From Nocardioides luteus (lineage in GTDB: Bacteria > Actinomycetota > Actinomycetes > Propionibacteriales > Nocardioidaceae): a DNA stretch of 64,000 nucleotides. Shown piece after piece: positions 59,880 through 64,000 of this stretch (positions are counted from its first letter, which is position 1; each line of letters starts with the position of its first letter). Below the pieces are notes generated by a model. The model was not told the DNA's origin. It saw only the letters and a program-made list of their open reading frames with translations, and searched no databases. Both the position numbers and the translations under genes were made by a program. The stretch is taken from contig NZ_JADOVJ010000001.1 in assembly GCF_015752315.1 (NCBI RefSeq), forward strand, positions 5,572,501 to 5,636,500. The letters run 5' to 3'.

Positions 59880-60220
59880 CGGCCGGTGGCGGACGGGGAC
59901 AGGGCCGGGGCAAGGATCGCCTTGCCGCCCAGCGGGACGAAGTCGGCGTACGTCGAGTCGGCGACGAGCTCTGCGAAGCGGGCGATGTAGCCCTGCGACT
60001 CGGGGTCGTCGAAGACGGCGTGGTGCACCTCTTCGCTCACCCAGCCTTCTACGAGGTGGACCACGTCGGGCTGGGTGGCCGACCGGCTGACCAGGAACAC
60101 GAGGCAGCCCTCGTGCGCGGAGGGTCCGGCGGTGGGACCGGAGAGCAGGAGCTCGACGAGCTCGTCCGCCTTCCCCTCCTTGGCGGTCATGGTGGCCTGG
60201 AATCCGTACTCGATGTTCAT
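59876..60220 (-). CDS. Antibiotic biosynthesis monooxygenase (ABM) domain protein
   Basis: This 114-aa ferredoxin-like ABM protein (YGFQATMTAKEGKADELVELL at the start; EGWVSEEVHHAVFDDPE near 65-81) is related to YgiN quinol monooxygenases. ATG 60220 is the first gene of the leftward three-gene operon, divergent from an AraC regulator. The larger frame to 60649 is not used. Confidence 0.88.
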   Translation of the reverse strand: MNIEYGFQATMTAKEGKADELVELLLSGPTAGPSAHEGCLVFLVSRSATQPDVVHLVEGWVSEEVHHAVFDDPESQGYIARFAELVADSTYADFVPLGGKAILAPALSPSATGR

Positions 60221-60397
60221 CGCTGTCGCCTTTCGGGTGGTGTGCTCCGCACCGATCGGTGCGGGGCTTTCGACCCGTTCAGCGAACCAGTCCGGGCTTC
60301 CGCGGCGTGAGACCAGACATCGCCGATGATTGCCTGATCCTGCTCGAAGAAGCAGAACCAGGCGACGACAGCCAGGTTGGCGACGTACCTTCGTCAG

Positions 60398-61294
60398 GTG
60401 ACCGACACCCCGCTCGAAGAGCTGCGCCGACGCATCGAGAAGCACGCCCGGCCCGACCAGACGACCCCGATCGAGGGGATGCTGCTCGCCCGCGCCGATG
60501 CGGTGGAGGCACCGTCGACCAACGGTTCCGGCACGGTCTTCGCGCTGATCACCCAGGGGCGCAAGCGGATCTCGGTGGGCGATCGCGTCCTCGAGTACGG
60601 TCCCGGGCAGTACCTCGTCGCCTCTGTCGACGTCCCGATCACCGGTCACTACAGCGAGGCCTCTCCGGACCGGCCCGCGCTCGGATTCGGGCTCGTGCTG
60701 CGGCCCGCCGCCATCGCGTCACTGCTGCTGGAGGCGCCACCGGGGGTGGTGGCCGTACGGAACAGTGCCGCCCCTCCTGCGATCGGTGTCGCCGACGCCG
60801 AGCCCGAGCTGATCGACGCCGTCCTGCGGATGGTGCGCCTCATCGACCGGCCGCAGGACCGGGCGGTGCTCGCGCCGATGGCGGAGCGGGAGATCATCTG
60901 GCGACTGCTCACCGGCCCGCTCGGAGCGAACCTCGCGCAGATCGGGGTCGCCGACAGCTGCACCACCCAGATCAGCCGCGCGGTGCGGTGGATCACCGAG
61001 AACTACGCCGAACCGTTCCGCGTCGACGAGCTTGCCGGCAGCTGCGGGCTCAGCGTCTCCGCCTTCCACCGCAAGTTCCAGGGCATCACGGCGCTCAGCC
61101 CGATCCAGTTCCAGAAGCAGATCCGGCTCCACCAGGCACGACTGCTCCTGGTCTCGGGAGCCGACGACGTCGCGACGGTCGCCCACCGGGTCGGCTATGA
61201 CAGCGCCACCCAGTTCAACCGCGAGTACCGCCGTCGCTACGGCGAGGCCCCCGGCCGCGACACCAGCCGGCTGAGGAGTCTCTCCGCGGGCTGA
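60398..61294 (+). CDS. AraC family transcriptional regulator
   Basis: This 298-aa protein has an AraC_N domain (about 30-190; QGRKRISVGDRVLEYGPGQYLVASVDVPITG) and two HTH motifs in the C-terminus (DELAGSCGLSVSAFHRKFQ and VAHRVGYDSATQFNREYRR). It likely controls the divergent ABM-hydrolase-LtrA operon. GTG 60398 is favoured; TTG 60377 is an alternative. Confidence 0.9.
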   Translation: MTDTPLEELRRRIEKHARPDQTTPIEGMLLARADAVEAPSTNGSGTVFALITQGRKRISVGDRVLEYGPGQYLVASVDVPITGHYSEASPDRPALGFGLVLRPAAIASLLLEAPPGVVAVRNSAAPPAIGVADAEPELIDAVLRMVRLIDRPQDRAVLAPMAEREIIWRLLTGPLGANLAQIGVADSCTTQISRAVRWITENYAEPFRVDELAGSCGLSVSAFHRKFQGITALSPIQFQKQIRLHQARLLLVSGADDVATVAHRVGYDSATQFNREYRRRYGEAPGRDTSRLRSLSAG

Positions 61295-61319
61295 CCAGGC
61301 ATCCGATGCCGTGACCGGG

Positions 61320-61427
61320 TCAGGAGTCCCGAGGGTCGGCCGCGGCCCGGGCGCGCTCGATGTCGGGTACGTGGGTCTCGGCCCACTCCCGAAGCGCGCT
61401 CAGCGGCGGCAGGTGCGTGAACCGCAT
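61320..61427 (-). CDS. Short orphan frame, possible gene remnant
   Basis: A 35-aa frame (MRFTHLPPLSALREW...) between convergent AraC and GNAT genes continues upstream without a start codon. The coding style looks genuine but no intact gene is present. It may be the end of a decayed gene. Confidence 0.25.
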   Translation of the reverse strand: MRFTHLPPLSALREWAETHVPDIERARAAADPRDS

Positions 61428-61476
61428 CGGCTCGGAGTGCGAAGCCGTGGAGTGGCCGTGCTCCGGGACGGCCAGA

Positions 61477-61935
61477 TCAGTTCGCCAGATCGAGCGACCA
61501 GGTCACGACCCGATCGCCGTCGTCGTACTCCCACGGGTCGGAGACAGCGGTGAAGCCCGCCCGTTCGTAGAGCGCGATGGCGCGTACGTTCGTCTCTCTG
61601 ACATCCAGCTCGATGCGCTGGAGCCCGGCAGCCCGCGCATGTTCGGCGGCGTCTGCGACCAAGGCTGCGCCCATGCCGCGCGAAGTGGTCGACGGGTCGA
61701 CGCAGAGCCGGGACAGCAGCGCGACGCCCTTCTCTCTGGTGAGAGTGAGCGCGAACCCGTCGGGTGCCGACCCGACGACGGCGAAGCGTACGGTCGGCTC
61801 GTCGAACGCCGCTTGCGCTCGCCGCGCAGCTTCGTCGGCGACACCCGTGCCGTCTCGGGCGACCATCACGCGCGTCCACAGATCGACGCAGCGGGCGACG
61901 TCGCCGATGGATCCGGGGTGGATCGAGAAACTCAT
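61477..61935 (-). CDS. GNAT family N-acetyltransferase
   Basis: This 152-aa single-domain GNAT has the acetyl-CoA motif VDPSTTSRGMGAALVADAAEHA near 76-97 and the C-terminal strand RAIALYERAGFTAVSDP typical of the fold. The substrate is unknown. Confidence 0.9.
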   Translation of the reverse strand: MSFSIHPGSIGDVARCVDLWTRVMVARDGTGVADEAARRAQAAFDEPTVRFAVVGSAPDGFALTLTREKGVALLSRLCVDPSTTSRGMGAALVADAAEHARAAGLQRIELDVRETNVRAIALYERAGFTAVSDPWEYDDGDRVVTWSLDLAN

Positions 61936-61967
61936 GCGTCCAGTGTCGCCTCTTGGCGGCAGTCACA

Positions 61968-62015
61968 CGTGCGCCGGCGTGAGCGCCCTGCATAAGCAGG
62001 GCGCCCCGCCGGCGC
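61968..62015 (-). terminator. Two-tier hairpin between convergent or tandem genes
   Basis: An inner stem (61983-61991 with 61996-62004, loop ATAA) is enclosed by an outer GCGCCGGC/GCCGGCGC stem. It lies downstream of the leftward secreted-protein gene and upstream of the GNAT gene. Confidence 0.6.
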
Positions 62016-62030
62016 GAACGTTGATCGACG

Positions 62031-64000
62031 TCAGTCGGTGAGCTCCTTCACCTGGACGTTGCGGTAGTAGACGGTCTCACCCCCGCCGTGGTTCTGCATG
62101 CCGACGAAGCCGGCGAGGTCGCGGGCGGGGTCGGTGCTGGTGAAGTCGTTCACCAGGGTCCCGTTGAGGAAGATCTTGACGGTCGAGCCCTCGACGCGGA
62201 TGTCGTACGAATTCCACGACCCGACCGGCTTGAGGGCGGCCGCGACAGCCTCCGGGTCCGCTCCCTGGAAGGTGTAGATGGCGCCGGTGGTGCGGTCCGG
62301 GGCGTCGGTGGCGTCGATCTGGACCTCGTAGCCCTGGTTGACCGCGACCCACGGGTCGTTGCCGGGGTTGGGGAAGCCGATGAAGACGCCGCCGTTGTTG
62401 TCGTTGACCAGCTTCCAGTCGAGCTTCAGGCTGTACTCGCTGAACTCCTGCTCGGCGTACCACAGCAGGCCCAGGCCGTTGGTCGTACGCAGCGAGCAGT
62501 CGTCCTGCCGGCCGAACGAGCCCGGTCCGGCCATCCGCCACGGGGCCAGCGAGGCCAGGGTCCCGTCGAAGAGCGACGTGTAGCCCGGGGCGGGTCGCCG
62601 CGGCGTACAGACGTCCTCGCCGCCGCCGACCTTGAGCACGTCGAAGTTCACGTTCCCGTCGTCGCCCTCCTCGTAGCGAAGGGTGATCCGGTTGACGCCG
62701 GCCTTCAGCCGCATCGGCCGGGTCGCGGTGCCCCAGGTCTGCCAGTCGCCGGTGGACTCCAACGCCCACGGCTCGACCTCGGTGCCGTTGAGGTAGACCG
62801 AGACCCGCTTCGTGCCGGGCGCCGGGTCGGGGCCGTTGGCGTAGCGCAGCCGGACCGGGTACGTCCCGGCGCGTGCGATCTTCGCATCGAAGGTGACCGA
62901 GGCACCGATGTTGCCGAAGCCGTCCACGAACCCGGAGCCGGAGTAGCCGTTGTGCTCGACCGCGACGTTGGCGCTGCCGCGCAGGGTGGCCTCCTCAGCC
63001 TCGAGGTAGTTGCGGTCGGCCGGCGACTCGTAGCCGGGGATCGAGTTGAGCGTGTACCACGCCTCGGTGTTCCACAGCTCCTTGCCGCCCTCGCTGGAGA
63101 AGGGCCGCGGCGAGCGCAGGTGCACGACCCGGCCCTCCTCGAGGCCGTCCACGGTGAGCCTCACCGAGGTGCGGTCGGCGGACACCTCCGCGCCCGAGAC
63201 GAACAGCGGACGCTCGTCGACCTTCGGGCCGCCGTACGTCGGCCGCGGCGCGTAGCGCCAGTGGGTCATCCGGAACGCGGCGTTCGGGTCCGCGGCGATC
63301 TTCTCGACCGTCTCCTGGGACAGCGGCTTCGTGTAGCGGATCTCGAAGCCGTTCCTGGTGGCGCGCATCTGGTGCATGTCGAACGCCGAGCCGTCGTTGG
63401 GGCTCATCCGCTGCAGGCCGTAGCGGAGCTTGCCCGGCTCGCTCCAGTTGCCGGCCTCGCCGATGCCGCCGACGTAGATCGACCCGTCAGGGCCGAGCAG
63501 GGTGCGGTTCACCCCGGCCTCGAGGCCGGCGGAGTAGCGGAACACCGCGCCCTGGTACTCGCCCTCGACCTTCTCCAGGAAGCCGCGCTGCAGGCCGCCG
63601 TAGGTGACGTCGCCGAAGATCATCTGACCGGCGTACGCACCCTTCTCCAGCATCATGGGGCTGCTCGGAGAGTTGCCGATCTCGTTCTGCGGCACCCACA
63701 GGGCGGGGCCGGTGACCGGCTGGTCGTCGAACGGGCCGGCCGGGTTGGTGTAGTGGTTGAAGAACCGCCCGGGCTTGACGTGCACCAGCTTCGAGCTGGG
63801 CAGCCAGGCGCCCTGGTTGTCCATCACGAACAGGTCGCCGTCGGGTCCGCGCATCATCCCGTTCGGCGTACGCAGCCCGCCCGCGACATAGCTGACCTGA
63901 CCGGTCTTGCGGGAGATCTTCACCGTCGTGCCGCGGTTGCGCGCCGGCTGCGGGTCGGTGGTCGCGCCACCGAAGTTGATGGCGACGGAGAGGTTGACGT
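62031..64000 (-). CDS. Secreted multidomain sugar-binding protein with DUF1080 domain (5' end cut)
   Basis: The frame continues to the right edge, so the N-terminus is missing. The visible 656 residues contain the end of a glucose/sorbosone dehydrogenase-like beta-propeller (TPNGMMRGPDGDLFVMDNQGAWLP, LGPDGSIYVGGIGE). A CBM6-type carbohydrate-binding segment follows (YLEAEEATLRGSANVAVEHNG...). A C-terminal DUF1080/3-keto-disaccharide hydrolase-like LamG domain completes it (WKLVNDNNGGVFIGFPNPG, GFVGMQNHGGGETVYYRN). It is probably exported and acts on sugars. Confidence 0.85.
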   Translation of the reverse strand, partial: VNLSVAINFGGATTDPQPARNRGTTVKISRKTGQVSYVAGGLRTPNGMMRGPDGDLFVMDNQGAWLPSSKLVHVKPGRFFNHYTNPAGPFDDQPVTGPALWVPQNEIGNSPSSPMMLEKGAYAGQMIFGDVTYGGLQRGFLEKVEGEYQGAVFRYSAGLEAGVNRTLLGPDGSIYVGGIGEAGNWSEPGKLRYGLQRMSPNDGSAFDMHQMRATRNGFEIRYTKPLSQETVEKIAADPNAAFRMTHWRYAPRPTYGGPKVDERPLFVSGAEVSADRTSVRLTVDGLEEGRVVHLRSPRPFSSEGGKELWNTEAWYTLNSIPGYESPADRNYLEAEEATLRGSANVAVEHNGYSGSGFVDGFGNIGASVTFDAKIARAGTYPVRLRYANGPDPAPGTKRVSVYLNGTEVEPWALESTGDWQTWGTATRPMRLKAGVNRITLRYEEGDDGNVNFDVLKVGGGEDVCTPRRPAPGYTSLFDGTLASLAPWRMAGPGSFGRQDDCSLRTTNGLGLLWYAEQEFSEYSLKLDWKLVNDNNGGVFIGFPNPGNDPWVAVNQGYEVQIDATDAPDRTTGAIYTFQGADPEAVAAALKPVGSWNSYDIRVEGSTVKIFLNGTLVNDFTSTDPARDLAGFVGMQNHGGGETVYYRNVQVKELTD

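Noticed and set aside
1..64000. tRNA, rRNA, tmRNA genes, insertion sequences and prophage
   Set aside because: I looked for rRNA and tRNA stems, transposases, integrases and phage structural genes and saw none that I could support.

Overview
This is a GC-rich actinobacterial chromosome segment. Gene order (dnaA | rpmH-rnpA-yidD-yidC-jag-rsmG-parA-parB, then trxA/trxB/murJ/cca, ino1-padR/ponA, rpsF-ssb-rpsR-rplI and dnaB) is the classic neighbourhood of an actinobacterial replication origin. The gene content fits a Nocardioides-like member of the Propionibacteriales: a FemX-type peptidoglycan cross-bridge enzyme, DUF6049, a split MurJ/pseudokinase pair, DUF2637, and many copies of a 23-bp palindrome in the parAB region. 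The genus is an inference. The origin itself (expected between dnaA and dnaN) probably lies just left of base 1.

Region 1 (1-12 kb): dnaA reads left. The ribosomal protein L34, RNase P protein and membrane-insertion genes read right, followed by rsmG, parA and parB. Four good parS sites and one degenerate site lie here, interleaved with about 22 copies of the palindrome. An L,D-transpeptidase and a GIY-YIG nuclease gene sit inside this repeat-rich stretch.

Region 2 (12-28 kb): a leftward envelope/redox group (DUF6049, murJ, its pseudokinase, trxB, trxA). Then come tRNA CCA-adding enzyme, an SRPBCC protein, a DUF2637 protein, a MacAB-like efflux operon, and the padR-ino1 pair.

Region 3 (28-49 kb): a bifunctional penicillin-binding protein and a polytopic glycosyltransferase, then a long accessory stretch. 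It carries a racemase-like gene with femX and a four-gene operon of ECF sigma factor, unknown 168-aa protein, cytoplasmic subtilase and TPR-CHAT protease. It also carries a DUF5317 gene (apparently frameshifted) with a 35-aa membrane peptide, an OatA-like acyltransferase, a flavin monooxygenase, endonuclease IV, and a CsoR-CopZ-CopA copper operon whose ATPase has an unusual extracytoplasmic C-terminal domain.

Region 4 (49-56 kb): rpsF-ssb-rpsR-rplI, then a DinB protein, a stand-alone PucR-type HTH, a secreted protein and a MATE transporter. dnaB follows, preceded by a dense cluster of DnaA boxes.

Region 5 (56-64 kb): a cytosolic molybdopterin oxidoreductase, flavoprotein reductase and DUF6510 operon. 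It converges on an LtrA, alpha/beta-hydrolase and ABM-monooxygenase operon that is divergent from an AraC regulator. The window ends in a large secreted sugar-binding/DUF1080 protein cut by the right edge.

The strongest candidate for an undescribed system is the sigma factor-subtilase-CHAT operon at 34.7-39.8 kb. Two proteases of different families are coupled to a dedicated sigma factor, which suggests proteolysis-gated transcription or cell-suicide signalling. The strongest unexplained DNA structure is the palindrome family confined almost entirely to the parS region.
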